In this document: positions 20,095-30,306 of the stretch, in pieces
How the letters are laid out: each line of letters starts with the position of its first letter
Numbering within the stretch: position 1 is the stretch's first letter
From: Magnetospirillum sp.
Lineage (GTDB): Bacteria; Pseudomonadota; Alphaproteobacteria; Rhodospirillales; Magnetospirillaceae
Reading direction: 5' to 3'
Assembly (NCBI GenBank): GCA_024707145.1
Contig: JANQAI010000001.1
Coordinates: 64,501 to 128,500 of the forward strand
DNA length: 64,000 bases
Translations under genes and position numbers: made by a program
The notes under the pieces: model-generated
What the model saw: the letters and a program-made list of their open reading frames with translations, nothing else
Databases searched by the model: none
Told to the model about the DNA's origin: nothing

Positions 20095-20618
20095 CAAGGG
20101 TCTTCCTTGCATGGTCCAGGTCGGAAGGGGGTGTCGATATCCAGCACGCAGCCGGGGTCCTCGACGGGAAGGTCGAGCCGGCCAAAGGCCTGGATGACGC
20201 GGCGCGCTCCCAGGTCACCCGACAGGGCCAGAAGATGGCCGCGGCAAGGCGGGCCGAACCCCACCGGATGGCCCCGCCTGCCCCCATGGACAGGCGCTAC
20301 GACGGGGACTTTGGCCAGTGCCGAGGCCACCCGCCGGATGGTGGCGGGGGAAACCAGCGGCATGTCGCCGGGCAGGATCAACCAGCCACCCGCGCCGATG
20401 GTCGCGCTCACCCCCGCCGCGATGGACCAGCCCATGCCTTCCGTCGGCGCGTCGACCACATGCGAGGGCAGCCCGCTAGCCCGCACGGCGGCAAGGGTGC
20501 GCTCCAGGACGGTCATTCCGCCCAGGAGCGCGGACAGCTTGTGGCCGGCACCGCCAGCGGCCCGAAAACGTTCGCCCCGGCCCGCCGCCAGCACCAGCAC
20601 CACAGGAGAACTCCGCAT
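20094..20618 (-). CDS. mocA: MocA-type molybdenum cofactor cytidylyltransferase
   Basis: Converts Mo-molybdopterin to the cytosine dinucleotide form used by xanthine-oxidase family enzymes. The start at 20618 puts the nucleotide-binding motif VVLVLAAGRGERFRA at the N-terminus. LPGDMPLVSPATI and GRRGHPVGFG are the other family motifs. 174 residues, intact, slightly shorter than typical. Its stop overlaps xdhC. It is divergent from paoABC, whose product in Escherichia coli needs MocA; the 290-base gap between them should hold both promoters. Confidence 0.85.
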   Translation of the reverse strand: MRSSPVVLVLAAGRGERFRAAGGAGHKLSALLGGMTVLERTLAAVRASGLPSHVVDAPTEGMGWSIAAGVSATIGAGGWLILPGDMPLVSPATIRRVASALAKVPVVAPVHGGRRGHPVGFGPPCRGHLLALSGDLGARRVIQAFGRLDLPVEDPGCVLDIDTPFRPGPCKEDP

Positions 20619-20910
20619 CGACGGTTCCGATCCGCACCTGCATTTTCCGTCGTCCCGATTGCTGAGGTTGGGTGTCCTCGGTCTCGGGACCAGGGGATTG
20701 GATGGGTAGATCAGAAGGTTATCCATGACCCCATCGAAGATCCCATCGAAGCCCGCGCCGCTCATAAGCAGAGGCTAAGCACCGTTTGCCGGCTGCCGTG
20801 TTGGCAGAGGAGTGGGTTGGACGCCGGAAGCAGGTGCTCCGTTCGTCCCTTCTCAGCCGACGACATCAGCCGAGATCGGCACGCGCTCAGCGAAAGGGTG
20901 GAAGCACGAC

Positions 20911-21566
20911 ATGCAAAATCCCGGCAGCATGGAAATATCGCGGCGAGGTCTGTTGCTTGGGAGCGCCGCCGCCGTTGCGGCGATGACGGCACCGTTCCCG
21001 GTGTCCGCCCAGGCGGCCGTGGGCACGGAGCCGGCCAAGCCGGCTGGAAAGCCTGGTCTGTCGCGGGTGTCGTTCAAGGTCAACGGCACGGCCCGCACGC
21101 TCGCGCTCGACCCGCGGACCAGCTTGCTCGATGCCTTGCGCGAGCACCTGCACCTCACCGGAACCAAGAAGGGCTGCGACCACGGCCAGTGCGGCGCCTG
21201 CACGGTGATGGTCGAGGGGCGGCGGATCAATTCCTGCCTGACGCTTGCCGTCATGCACGAGGGCGACAGCATCACCACCATCGAGGGGCTGGGCACGCCG
21301 GGGATCTGCACCCCCTGCAGGCCGCCTTCGTGACGCATGACGGCTACCAGTGCGGCTATTGCACGCCGGGGCAGATCTGCTCGGCGGTGGCGGTGCTTGG
21401 CGAGATCAAGGCCGGCATTCCCAGCCACGTCACCGCTGACCTGAACGTGTCGCCACAGCTGACGGTCAGCGAACTGCGCGAGCGCATGAGCGGCAACATC
21501 TGCCGCTGCGGCGCCTATTCCAACATCGTCGATGCCATCACCGAGGTCGCCGGGAGGCGGGTATGA
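20911..21566 (+). pseudogene. paoA: PaoA-like [2Fe-2S] subunit of periplasmic aldehyde oxidoreductase, frameshifted
   Basis: A twin-arginine leader (ISRRGLLLGSAAAVAAM) and two [2Fe-2S] domains, with GCDHGQCGACTVMVEGRR first and CGYCTPGQICSAVAVL and [14 protein letters not shown] second. This closely resembles E. coli PaoA (YagT), the Tat-exported subunit of PaoABC. The frame breaks near 21305, beside a run of four G, and continues in another frame to 21566. With one base restored it is about 218 residues. Stop overlaps paoB ATG. Confidence 0.85.
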
Positions 21567-22512
21567 AATCCTTCACCTACGAGCGTGCCCGCACGCCCGC
21601 CGAAGCCGCCGCTTCCGCCCAGCGCATCCAGGGCGCCAGGTTCATCGCCGGCGGTACCAACCTGCTTGATCTGATGAAGCTGGAGATCGAGGCGCCCACC
21701 CACCTGATCGACGTCAACCGCCTCGCCCTCGACAAGATCGAAGCCACACCCGAGGGTGGCCTGCGCATCGGCGCCCTGGTCCGCAACACCGACCTCGCCG
21801 CCGACCGGCGGGTGCGACGCGACTACGCCGTGCTCGCGCGCGCCCTTCTCGCCGGCGCCTCCGGCCAACTGCGCAACAAGGCGACCACGGCGGGCAACCT
21901 GCTCCAGCGCACCCGCTGCCCCTATTTCTACGACACCAGCCAGCCGTGCAACAAACGCCACCCCGGCAGCGGCTGTGCCGCGATTGGCGGGTTCAGCCGC
22001 CAGCTTGCCGTGGTGGGGGAAGCGAGTCCTGTATCGCGACCCATCCGAGCGATATGGCGGTGGCCATGCGCGTGCTCGACGCCACCGTGGAGACGGTAGG
22101 ACCCGACGGCGCGACGCGGAGCATCCCCATCGCCCAGTTTCATCGCCTGCCTGGCGACACGCCGCACATCGAGACGGTGCTGACCCCCGGCGAATTGATC
22201 ACCGCGGTCACGCTGCCCAAGCCGCTCGGCGGCGCGCAGATCTACCGCAAGGTGCGGGATCGCGCATCCTATGCGTTCGCATTGGTTTCGGTCGCTGCCG
22301 TCGTGCAGCGCGACGGCAGCGGGTGCGTTGCCCTGGGTGGGGTGGCCCACCAGCCATGGCGGGTCGAGGCCGCCGAGGCTGAAATGCCGCGCGGCGCCAA
22401 GGCGGTCACTGCCCAACTGCTGGCCGGCGCCAATCCGACGCACGACAACGCCTTCAAGCTGACCCTGGCCGAGCGCACGCTCGGCGCGGTGCTGGCCGAA
22501 GCGAAGGGCTGA
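21563..22512 (+). pseudogene. paoB: PaoB-like FAD subunit of periplasmic aldehyde oxidoreductase, frameshifted
   Basis: FAD-binding PCMH domain with [20 protein letters not shown] and, as in PaoB, an extra [4Fe-4S] cysteine region ([20 protein letters not shown]). After LAVVG near 22015 the frame shifts by one base in a G run; [20 protein letters not shown] and the CO-dehydrogenase flavoprotein C-terminal domain follow in the new frame. About 316 residues when joined, matching the family. Lies between paoA (overlap) and paoC (3-base gap). Confidence 0.84.
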
Positions 22513-22515
22513 ACC

Positions 22516-24711
22516 ATGAAATTCGATACTCCCGCGACCACCAACCCCATCGACCAGCTCAAGGTGGTGGGCCAACCGACCGAGCGGATCGACGGCCCGC
22601 TCAAGACGACGGGCACCGCGCCTTATGCCTATGAACGGCACGACGCGGCGCCCAACCAGGCCTATGGGGCCGTGGTCGGCTCGGCCATCGCCAAGGGGCG
22701 GATCACTGCGGTCGACTTGGCCGAGGCCAAGGCGGCGCCGGGCGTGCTCGCCGTCGTGACGGCGGACAATGCCGGCAAGCTCGCCAAGGAGAACGCAACA
22801 CCGCCACGCTGCTTGGCGGCCCCGAGATCGAGCATTACCATCAGGCGATCGCCCTGGTCGTCGCCGAGACCTTCGAGCAGGCGCGCGCCGCCGCGCAACT
22901 CGTCCGGGTCGACTACGCCCCCGCCGCCGGTGCCTTCGATCTGGCGGGCGCCAAGGACTCCATGGCGAAATCCGCCGACGACAAGCCCGACGCCACCGTG
23001 GGCGATTTCGCCGGTGCCTTCGCCGCGGCGCCGGTCCAACTGGACGCCACCTACACCACGCCCGACCAGAGCCACGCGATGATGGAGCCGCACGCCACCA
23101 TCGCCGCCTGGAACGGGGACCGGCTCACGGTGTGGACCTCGAACCAGATGATCGACTGGGCCGCCAGCGATCTCGCCACCACGCTCGGCATTCCGAAGGA
23201 CAAGGTGCGCGTGATCTCGCCCTTCATCGGCGGGGGTTCGGCGGGAAGCTGTTCCTGCGCTCCGACGTTCTGCTTGCCGCCCTTGGGGCGCGGGCGGCCG
23301 GGCGGCCGGTCAAGGTGGCGCTGGCGCGGCCCTGATGATGAACAACACCACGCACCGGCCGGCGACGATCCAGCGCATCCGCATCGGCGCCACCCCGGAC
23401 GGCAAGATCACCGCCATCGCCCATGAAAGCTGGTCCGGCGACCTGCCCGGCGGCCAGCCCGAGAAGGCGGTCGACCAGACGCGCCTGCTCTATGCCGGCG
23501 CCAACCGTCTGGCCGGAACGCGGCTGGCGGTGCTCGACCTGCCCGAGGGCAACGCCATGCGCGCGCCGGGCGAGGCGCCGGGGATGATGGCGCTGGAAAT
23601 CGCCATGGACGAGATGGCGGAAAAGCTGGGGCTCGACCCGGTCGAGTTCCGCATCCTCAACGACACCCAGGTCGATCCATCCAACCCTGATCGGCCCTTC
23701 TCCAAGCGCCAGCTGGTCGAGTGCCTGCGCACGGGCGCCGACCGTTTCGGCTGGAAGGCGCGCAATGCGCGGCCGGCCCAGGGCCGCGAGGGGCGGTGGA
23801 TGACCGGCATGGGCATGGCCGCCGCGTTCCGCAACAACCTCCTGACCAAGTCGGGAGCGCGGGTGCGGCTTGACCGGCGCGGCGCGGTGACGGTCGAGAC
23901 CGACATGACCGACATCGGCACCGGCAGCTACACGATCATCGCCCAGACCGCCGCCGAGATGATGGGCGTGGGGCTGGACAGGGTCGTGGTGCGCCTGGGC
24001 GATTCGGCCTTCCCGGTATCGGCCGGGTCGGGTGGGCAATGGGGCGCCAACAACGCCACCGCGGGAGTCTATGCCGCCTGTGTCAAGCTGCGGGAGGCCG
24101 TGGCCCAAAGGCTCGGCTTCACATCCGCCGATGTGAGCTTCGCCGACGGTCGGGTGCGTTCGGGCAACCGCAGCGTGCCGCTCGGTCAGGCCGCGGGCGA
24201 GGATGGCATCACCGCCGAGGACCTGATCGAGTACGGCGATCTTGACCAGAGGTACCAGCAATCGACCTTCGGCGCGCATTTCGTCGAGGCCGGCGTCGAT
24301 GCCGCCACCGGCGAGGTGCGTGTGCGGCGCATGCTCGCGGTGTGCGCCGCCGGCCGCATCCTCAATCCCATGTCGGCCCGCAGTCAGGTGATCGGCGCGA
24401 TGACCATGGGGGTAGGGGCGGCGCTGATGGAGGAACTGGCGGTCGACAAGCGCACCGGTTTCTTCGTCAATCACGACCTTGCCGGTTACGAGGTTCCGGT
24501 CCACGCCGATATTCCCCACCAGGAGGTGATCTTCCTGGACGAGACCGATCCGATCTCCTCGCCGATGAAGGCGAAGGGAGTCGGCGAACTCGGTCTTTGC
24601 GGGGTCGGCGCGGCCATCGCCAACGCGGTCTACAACGCCACCGGCATCCGCGTCCGCAGCTACCCGATCACGCTCGACAAGTTCCTCGACCGGCTGCCGG
24701 AGGTGGTGTGA
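22516..24711 (+). pseudogene. paoC: PaoC-like molybdopterin subunit of periplasmic aldehyde oxidoreductase, three frameshifts
   Basis: The catalytic subunit, oxidising aldehydes to acids. The sequence follows E. coli PaoC closely, from NPIDQLKVVGQPTERIDGPL to RSYPITLDKFLDRLPEVV. The active-site glutamate region KGVGELGLCGVGAAIAN is intact. Frame changes lie near 22800, 23236 (IGGG then GGKLFLRSD) and 23333 (LARP then LMMNNTTHR); the last two fit a missing C in a short run. Joined length is about 732 residues, as in the family. Whether it is decayed or mis-sequenced is open. Confidence 0.85.
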
Positions 24712-24857
24712 CTGCGCACGGGCCGTGGACAGGTCGCCATCGCCGTGAAGGTTGGCTGCCGATGCCCGTTGCGTTCTTTCGGGCGAGTGGTCTCGACAGC
24801 GGCGGAACATGGCTTTCCCCGGCCATGTTTGACGGTAAAGCCGACGAGGGCGAGGCG

Positions 24858-25196
24858 ATGGGCCGCGGAGAAAAGGACTTGAACCGGGCGCTGGAAACCC
24901 TCCAGGCCGAGGTGCCCGATCCCTTGTGCCGGGCGATCCGCTGGTTGCGCGATCCGAAGGTCCGATGGGTCCGCATTCCCGTCGGCGTGTTCTTCATCCT
25001 CGGCGGGTTCCTGTGGTTCCTGCCGGTGTTCGGGCTCGAATGGCTGCTGATCGGCGTGGTTCTGATCGCGCAGGACGTGCCCGTCCTCCGCCGGCCGGTC
25101 GGCAGGGCGATGCTGGCGCTGGAGCGCAAATGGGAGGAATTCCGCCGCCGACACTGGCCTTATCGTCATCGTCGCGGGCGCCGCTCCTGCCCCTGA
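24858..25196 (+). CDS. Small two-helix membrane protein of unknown function
   Basis: 112 residues. After about 45 soluble residues come two closely spaced membrane helices (IPVGVFFILGGFLWFLPVFG and EWLLIGVVLIAQDVPVL), then a basic amphipathic tail rich in R, W and E (ERKWEEFRRRHWPYRHRRGR). I recall this pattern (a helix ending FLPVLG, then DVPxLRRP) from many unnamed alphaproteobacterial proteins. No function is known. ATG at 24858; an upstream in-frame extension to about 24714 looks non-coding. Confidence 0.65.
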   Translation: MGRGEKDLNRALETLQAEVPDPLCRAIRWLRDPKVRWVRIPVGVFFILGGFLWFLPVFGLEWLLIGVVLIAQDVPVLRRPVGRAMLALERKWEEFRRRHWPYRHRRGRRSCP

Positions 25197-25256
25197 TCGA
25201 GCGTCCGGTTCCGAAGCCGGTGGACTTCCCCTGTCGACAGAGGCCAGAGGTGACAC

Positions 25257-26039
25257 ATGAAGGCTTCACCCACCCGTAGCCCATCCATTTCCTTCCGGTC
25301 GGCCACCGGCCACGGTGTCACCGTGGAGCCAAGCCCCAAGCACGTGCGCGTCGTCGTCAACGGCAAGACCGTGGCCGATACCCTGTGCGCCGGCCTGATG
25401 CGCGAGAGCGGGCGCATGCCGATCTATCTCTTCGCACCCGAGGATGTGCGGACGGACCTGCTCGAACGCAGCCCTCATCTCACCTATTGCCCCCATCGGG
25501 GCGAGGTCACGTGGTGGACGGTCCAATCCGGCAACCGGCAGGTGGAGAACGCGGCGTGGAGCTATGACGATCCGCCGCCCGATTTCGCCGCCGTCAGGGA
25601 CTGGCTCGCCTTCGACTGGGCCAAGGCCGATCACTGGTTTGAGGAGGATGAGGAGATCTTCGGGCACCCCCGTGACCCCCACCACCGCGTCGACGTCCGT
25701 CCGAGTTGCCGTCAGGTGCGCGTCCGTTTCGCCGGCGAGACCATCGCCCGGACGACGCGCGCCCTGTTTCTGTTCGAGACCGGCCTGCCCACCCGATACT
25801 ATATCCCGCCTGCCGATGTGCGCATGGACATGCTGACGCCTTCGGCCAGCACCACCCTCTGTCCCTACAAGGGCCAAGCTTCCTATTGGTCGCTGCAGGT
25901 GGGGCCGCAATCGGCCGAAGACGTGGCCTGGGCCTATCTCGATCCCCTGCCGGAATGCCCGCGGATCAAGGGACACCTCGCCTTCTATCCGGAAAAGGTC
26001 GAGCTATTGGAGGTGGAGGGCGAGGAGCAGCCGGGCTGA
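25257..26039 (+). CDS. Protein with two tandem DUF427 domains
   Basis: 260 residues. Two related halves, roughly 20-118 and 138-235, each contain the DUF427 pattern: V..S...VRV.F.G.T.A.T, then a Y..P..DVR.D.L segment, then T.CPYKG/T.CPHRG, then W.Y..P. Most DUF427 proteins have one domain, so this is an internal duplication or the known two-domain form. The fold is a small beta structure of unknown role. Intact, with no signal peptide. It sits 2 bases from the convergent nicotinamidase stop. Confidence 0.8.
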   Translation: MKASPTRSPSISFRSATGHGVTVEPSPKHVRVVVNGKTVADTLCAGLMRESGRMPIYLFAPEDVRTDLLERSPHLTYCPHRGEVTWWTVQSGNRQVENAAWSYDDPPPDFAAVRDWLAFDWAKADHWFEEDEEIFGHPRDPHHRVDVRPSCRQVRVRFAGETIARTTRALFLFETGLPTRYYIPPADVRMDMLTPSASTTLCPYKGQASYWSLQVGPQSAEDVAWAYLDPLPECPRIKGHLAFYPEKVELLEVEGEEQPG

Positions 26040-26041
26040 GG

Positions 26042-26680
26042 TCACGCCGGGAAATCCGCCTCATTGAGGATGAGTACGCCCGCCGCGCGCATCTCGCCAA
26101 GGGCCTGGATGTAAGCGTCGCCGCCGGCGATGGCGCGGCAGGCATCTTCGATCACCAGCGCCTCGAAACCGTATTCGCGCGCGTCGATGGCTGAAAAGCG
26201 GACGCAATAATCGGTGGCCAGGCCGGCCAGGACCACGCGGCGGAAGCCCCGTTCACGCAGGTAGCCGGCCAGGCCGGTCGGGGTGCGGCGGTCGTTGTCG
26301 CGGAAGGCGGAATAGGAATCGATGTCCTGCCGGAAGCCCTTGCGGATCACCAATTCGGCATGGGGAAGGTCGAGGCCGGGGTGGAACGCGGCACCCGGCG
26401 AGCCCTGGACGCAATGGTCCGGCCACAATACCTGCGGACCGTAGGGAAGGTCGATGGTGTCGAACGGCTGGTGGCCGGGATGGCTGCTGGCGAAGGAGGT
26501 ATGGCCGGGTGGGTGCCAGTCCTGGGTCAGGGCGACATGGGGAAACCGGCGGCCCAGCCGATTGATCGGCGCCACCACCGCGTCGCCCCCCGCCACCGCC
26601 AAGGTGCCTCCGGGGCAGAAATCGTTCTGGACGTCCGCCACCAGCAGAAGATCGTTTGCCGAAATGGCCAGGCCCGCCAT
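26042..26680 (-). CDS. pncA: Nicotinamidase (isochorismatase family)
   Basis: Hydrolyses nicotinamide to nicotinate for NAD salvage. 212 residues from ATG at 26680. The catalytic triad is visible: aspartate in LLVADVQNDFCPGG, lysine in ELVIRKGFRQDIDSYSAF, and cysteine in LAGLATDYCVRFSA. Metal-binding residues lie in TQDWHPPGHTSFASSH. The start overlaps by one base the stop of the nicotinate phosphoribosyltransferase gene, whose product uses the nicotinate formed, so the pair is a salvage operon. An in-frame GTG one codon earlier is an alternative start. Confidence 0.93.
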   Translation of the reverse strand: MAGLAISANDLLLVADVQNDFCPGGTLAVAGGDAVVAPINRLGRRFPHVALTQDWHPPGHTSFASSHPGHQPFDTIDLPYGPQVLWPDHCVQGSPGAAFHPGLDLPHAELVIRKGFRQDIDSYSAFRDNDRRTPTGLAGYLRERGFRRVVLAGLATDYCVRFSAIDAREYGFEALVIEDACRAIAGGDAYIQALGEMRAAGVLILNEADFPA

Positions 26681-28031
26681 CACTGCCTCCCCTCGGCAAT
26701 GCGCCGGTCCACCTCGTCGGCCAAAGTCCTGAGCGCGGCCGAGGGCACCACCGGGAAAGCTGGTGCCGTCTCAAGTCCCAACAAGGGCGTGGGGAGCCGT
26801 CCCAGTCCTTCCGCGACGCGTGCCCGCACGGTATCCAGCGGTTCGGGCGGAGCGAGGCGGCGGCCGTCCCGCATCACCGGCCGCAGCAGGGTTCGCCCGG
26901 CGCGTCCTCTCCCTCCAGTGCCAGCAGGTCGTCGGCCATGCGCCGGTCCGCGTCGAAGCGTCGGAAGACCTGCTTGCGCCCCGGCCAGGTGGCCTTGCCT
27001 TCCGAGGTCTTGCGCCTTGCTTCGCCGGCATACTCCTGCAGCTTGTAGGCGCAGTCGAGGGCAGCCGCATCCGACGAGGTGGTCAGGCTGGTGCCGACCC
27101 CGAAGCCGTCGATGGGGGCGTGGGCGGCGCGCAGCCGGGCAATCTTGTCTTCATCGAGGCCCCCGCTGGCGAAGATGGTGACGTCGCGGCAGCCGCCGGA
27201 ATCGAGGATCGCTCGCACCGCCCCGGCATGGGCGGCCAGATCGCCGCTGTCGATGCGCACGCCGGCCACCGTGATCCCTTGCGCGGCCAGTCGTGGCGCC
27301 AACTCTGTCACCAGGGTCGCGGCCTGTTCGGTGTCGTAGGTGTCGATCAGCAGCACCAGCCGTTCCGGCCGGGCGCGGGCAAAGGCCAGAAAGCCCTCGG
27401 CCTCGCCGGCATGGGCCTGGATGAAGGAATGGGCCATGGTGCCGTAGAGGGGAATGCCGAAGCGGCGGCCGGCCTCGACCGTGGCGGTGCCGGCGAAGCC
27501 GGCCATGTAGGCGGCGCGGGCGGCCATCACCCCGGCTTCGGCGCCGTGGGCGCGGCGGTAGCCGAAATCCACCAGCGGCCGGCCCTGCGCCGCCAGCATC
27601 AGCCGCGCCGCCTTCGAGGAGATCAGCGTCTGGAAGTGCAGCAGGTTGATCAGCCGGGTCTCGACCAACTGAGCCATCGCGATGGGGGCGGTCACCCGCA
27701 GGACCGGCTCGTCGGCGAAGACGATCGTGCCTTCCGGCATGGCATCCACCGCGCCGGTGAAGCGCAGCCCGGCCAGCCAATCGAGCAGCGCGTCATCGAA
27801 CCGGCCGAGGGAGCGCAGCCAGTCCAGTTCGGCCGCGCCGGGGGCCAGAGCCTCCAGGAAGTCCAGGGCCTGCGCCAGCCCGGCCGTCACCAGGAAGTTG
27901 CGCTGCGGCGGAAGGGTGCGGAAGAACAGCTCGAACGCGGCCGTTCCGGCCATCCCCTCGCCCAGATAGGCCTGGGCCATGGCGAGTTGGTAAAGGTCGG
28001 TGTGTAGAACGCCGTCCGGCCCGGTGGCCAT
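26680..28031 (-). CDS. pncB: Nicotinate phosphoribosyltransferase (one frameshift)
   Basis: Converts nicotinate and PRPP to nicotinate mononucleotide. Starts MATGPDGVLHTDLYQLAMAQ with the usual TDLYQLTM motif. Further family motifs are RNFLVTAGLAQALDFL, the GYRRAHGAEAG region and GVRIDSGDLAAHA, with FGVGTSLTTSSD near the C-terminal third. Near 26880 the frame shifts, consistent with CCCC read as CCC (GEP then LLRPVMRDGRRL), and the last 65 residues continue to 26680. Joined length is about 450. Gene upstream partner of pncA. Confidence 0.88.
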
Positions 28032-28241
28032 CACGCCCTCCGTCTCCAATGCCTTGCAGGACAGCCCCCCTCCATGTGGCGGTGCCGCCCGATTCCCGAG
28101 GGCGTCGCCTTGCCCTCCTTCAGGGTGAAGACATGGGCGGATTCCCCGTCCGTCCCATTCCCTATGCGAGGGGTGTCCAGGCGGAACCGTCATTCCGCTC
28201 CGTTGTTGGTGGGGGAGGCGGTTTCAACCGAGGCGGGGCCC

Positions 28242-29396
28242 ATGTTCGCTCACCGTATCACCTTGTTCACCCTGCGGGGCATCCGCGTGCAGATCGACGC
28301 CAGTTGGCTGCTGCTGGCGGTGCTGATCGCCTGGAGCCTTGCCGTCGGCTATTTCCCGTTCGCGGCCCCGGGCCTGTCGGCCGGCACTTACTGGACGATG
28401 GCGATGATCGGGCTGATCGGTCTGGCGGCCTCCATCATCGTCCATGAATTCGCCCATGCCATTGTCGCGCGGCGCCATGCCATGCCGGTCCACGACATCG
28501 TCCTGTTCGTCTTTGGCGGCATCGCCGAAATGAGCGGAGAGCCATCGCGGGCGAAGGACGAATTGCTGATGGCGCTGGCGGGGCCGGCGACCAGCGTGGT
28601 CCTGGCCGGCATCTTCTATGGGGTGGGCCTGATTGCGGCCGGCGGCCTGGGACCCGGACACCCGCTGGCCGTCGTCCTGGCCTATCTGGTGTTCATCAAC
28701 CTGTTGCTGGCCGCCTTCAACATGGTGCCGGCCTACCCGCTGGACGGAGGGCGGGCGCTGCGGGCCGTCCTGTGGCTCTACAAACGTGACATCGTGCAGG
28801 CCACCCGCATCGCCGCCGCCGTCGGCTCGATCTTCGCCTTCCTGCTGATGGCTTTCGGCATCGCCAGCCTATTTGCCGGCTATCTGATCACCGGCCTGTG
28901 GTGGTTGCTGATCGGCATGTTCGTGCGGGCCGCCGCCGTGGGCGGTTTCCGCCAGCAGGTGGCGCAGGCGAAACTGTCCGGCCTCCCGGTCAGCCGCTTC
29001 ATGCGGCGCGACCCGGTGGCGGTGGTCCCCGATCTTTCTCTCGACCACCTGATCGGGGATTATTTTTACCGCTTCTACTTCAAGAGCTTTCCCGTCACCG
29101 AAAACGGCCGTCTGGTGGGGTACGTGTCGGTGGAGCAGGTCAAATCGATCGACAGAGCGCGCTGGCACCAGCAGAAAGTCGGCGACGTCATGGAGCCCTG
29201 CGGCCCCGAGAATACCGTTTCCGAGGACAGTGAGGCGGTGAAGGCCCTGGGCATGATGCAGCGGACCGGTCGAAGCCGCCTGTTCGTCGCCCGGGGCGAC
29301 CAGCTTGCGGGCGTGCTGTCGTTGCGCGACCTGCTCAACTACCTGTCGTTGCGGCTGGACCTGGAGGGCGAGGCGGCGACCACAGTCCGAGCCTGA
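28242..29396 (+). CDS. Site-2 protease family (M50) membrane metalloprotease with CBS domains
   Basis: 384 residues from ATG at 28242. Membrane helices carry the zinc motif HEFAHA (IIVHEFAHAIVARRH) and the third ligand motif NMVPAYPLDGGRALRA. After about residue 245 come two CBS domains (VSRFMRRDPVAVVPDLSLDH, KVGDVMEPCGPENTVSEDS). This is the SpoIVFB-like S2P subgroup with adenylate-binding CBS pairs, thought to cleave membrane substrates in response to energy state. The substrate is unknown. A nearby gene at 30307 also encodes CBS domains. Confidence 0.9.
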   Translation: MFAHRITLFTLRGIRVQIDASWLLLAVLIAWSLAVGYFPFAAPGLSAGTYWTMAMIGLIGLAASIIVHEFAHAIVARRHAMPVHDIVLFVFGGIAEMSGEPSRAKDELLMALAGPATSVVLAGIFYGVGLIAAGGLGPGHPLAVVLAYLVFINLLLAAFNMVPAYPLDGGRALRAVLWLYKRDIVQATRIAAAVGSIFAFLLMAFGIASLFAGYLITGLWWLLIGMFVRAAAVGGFRQQVAQAKLSGLPVSRFMRRDPVAVVPDLSLDHLIGDYFYRFYFKSFPVTENGRLVGYVSVEQVKSIDRARWHQQKVGDVMEPCGPENTVSEDSEAVKALGMMQRTGRSRLFVARGDQLAGVLSLRDLLNYLSLRLDLEGEAATTVRA

Positions 29397-29445
29397 GCCT
29401 CCTCGATGCCATGCTGGAGATGAGGCGGTGAAAGGGAGCGCAAGC

Positions 29446-29724
29446 ATGGCGCAGCGGGTGACCGGAGGCGATGGCCGGAACATCGCGGAAAGCGGCGACA
29501 TCTGGTTCTTCTACCGCCCCCGCGTCGGCGACGAGGCCCCCGGTGACCTGGGCGTCCGGCTGCTGACCGAGCGAGCGGCTGGGGACCAGCGGCCTGAAGG
29601 CGGGACGGGGCTCCCATCCGCTCGGCGCCCTGCTCCAGGGCAAGTGGGAGTGAGGCCTCTGTTTCGCCTTGGTGCGGGATGGCGTCCTACGGGCCGGTTA
29701 GGGGGCAAGGATGGCGGTCCCTGA
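29446..29724 (+). CDS. Short hypothetical protein, probably a degraded fragment
   Basis: The N-terminal 35 residues contain IAESGDIWFFYRPRVGDEAP, which resembles the start of unnamed proteobacterial proteins beginning GDIxFFYRPKV. The following text is basic and low in expected composition, as if the frame were lost soon after about 29540; another frame there reads SHPLGALLQGKWE before a stop. Either a short real protein or a remnant. No function can be given. The 95 bases between its end and the next gene show nothing recognisable. Confidence 0.35.
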   Translation: MAQRVTGGDGRNIAESGDIWFFYRPRVGDEAPGDLGVRLLTERAAGDQRPEGGTGLPSARRPAPGQVGVRPLFRLGAGWRPTGRLGGKDGGP

Positions 29725-29819
29725 CGAGGTATCCCGCCCAATGAGATGCCCGTTTCCTTCCGACCACCCATATGTAGCCATATCACCCGCATCGTCCGAA
29801 CAGCCACGGGAGGCAGGTC

Positions 29820-30275
29820 ATGGCCTTGCGTGTCCGCAGTCCCGCTTTCTCAGATGGCAGCGAAATTCCCCGCAGGTTCACCGCCGACGGCGACAATCTG
29901 TCGCCGCCTTTGGAATGGTCCGGCATCCCGGACGGCACGCGCAGCCTCGTCGTCGTCATGGAGGATCCGGATGCCCCCTCGGGCATATTCCGCCATTGGG
30001 CCCTGTACGACGTCGCGCCGACGCGGGCTCAATTGCCCGAAGGCGTGAGCGCCGCGGGCCCGGGGCGGGGCGTGAACGATTTTGGCCATGCCGGATATGA
30101 CGGGCCGGCTCCGCCGAAGGGGCACGGCCTCCACCATTACCATTTCCACGTCGTGGCCTTGGACGTGGATCAGCTGCCGGTCAACCCTTCTCCGAAGGTG
30201 GCCGAAGTGTGGAAGGCGGCCCGGCCCCATATCCTGGCCCAAGCCGAGTGTGTAGGCACCTATCAGCGGCGGTAA
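29820..30275 (+). CDS. YbhB/YbcL-type PEBP (Raf-kinase-inhibitor-like) protein
   Basis: 151 residues. Carries the bacterial PEBP motifs: FTADGDNLSPPLEWSGIPDG, VVVMEDPDAPSGIFRHWALYD and the C-terminal YDGPAPPKGHGLHHYHFHV (the usual YxGPxPPxGxHRYxFxxxA). These proteins have a small ligand-binding pocket; their physiological role in bacteria is not settled. ATG at 29820 closely follows a GGGAGGCAGG site. Intact. Confidence 0.9.
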   Translation: MALRVRSPAFSDGSEIPRRFTADGDNLSPPLEWSGIPDGTRSLVVVMEDPDAPSGIFRHWALYDVAPTRAQLPEGVSAAGPGRGVNDFGHAGYDGPAPPKGHGLHHYHFHVVALDVDQLPVNPSPKVAEVWKAARPHILAQAECVGTYQRR

Positions 30276-30306
30276 GGCGACCAGGGGCGCAGGAGGAGGA
30301 GAGGAA

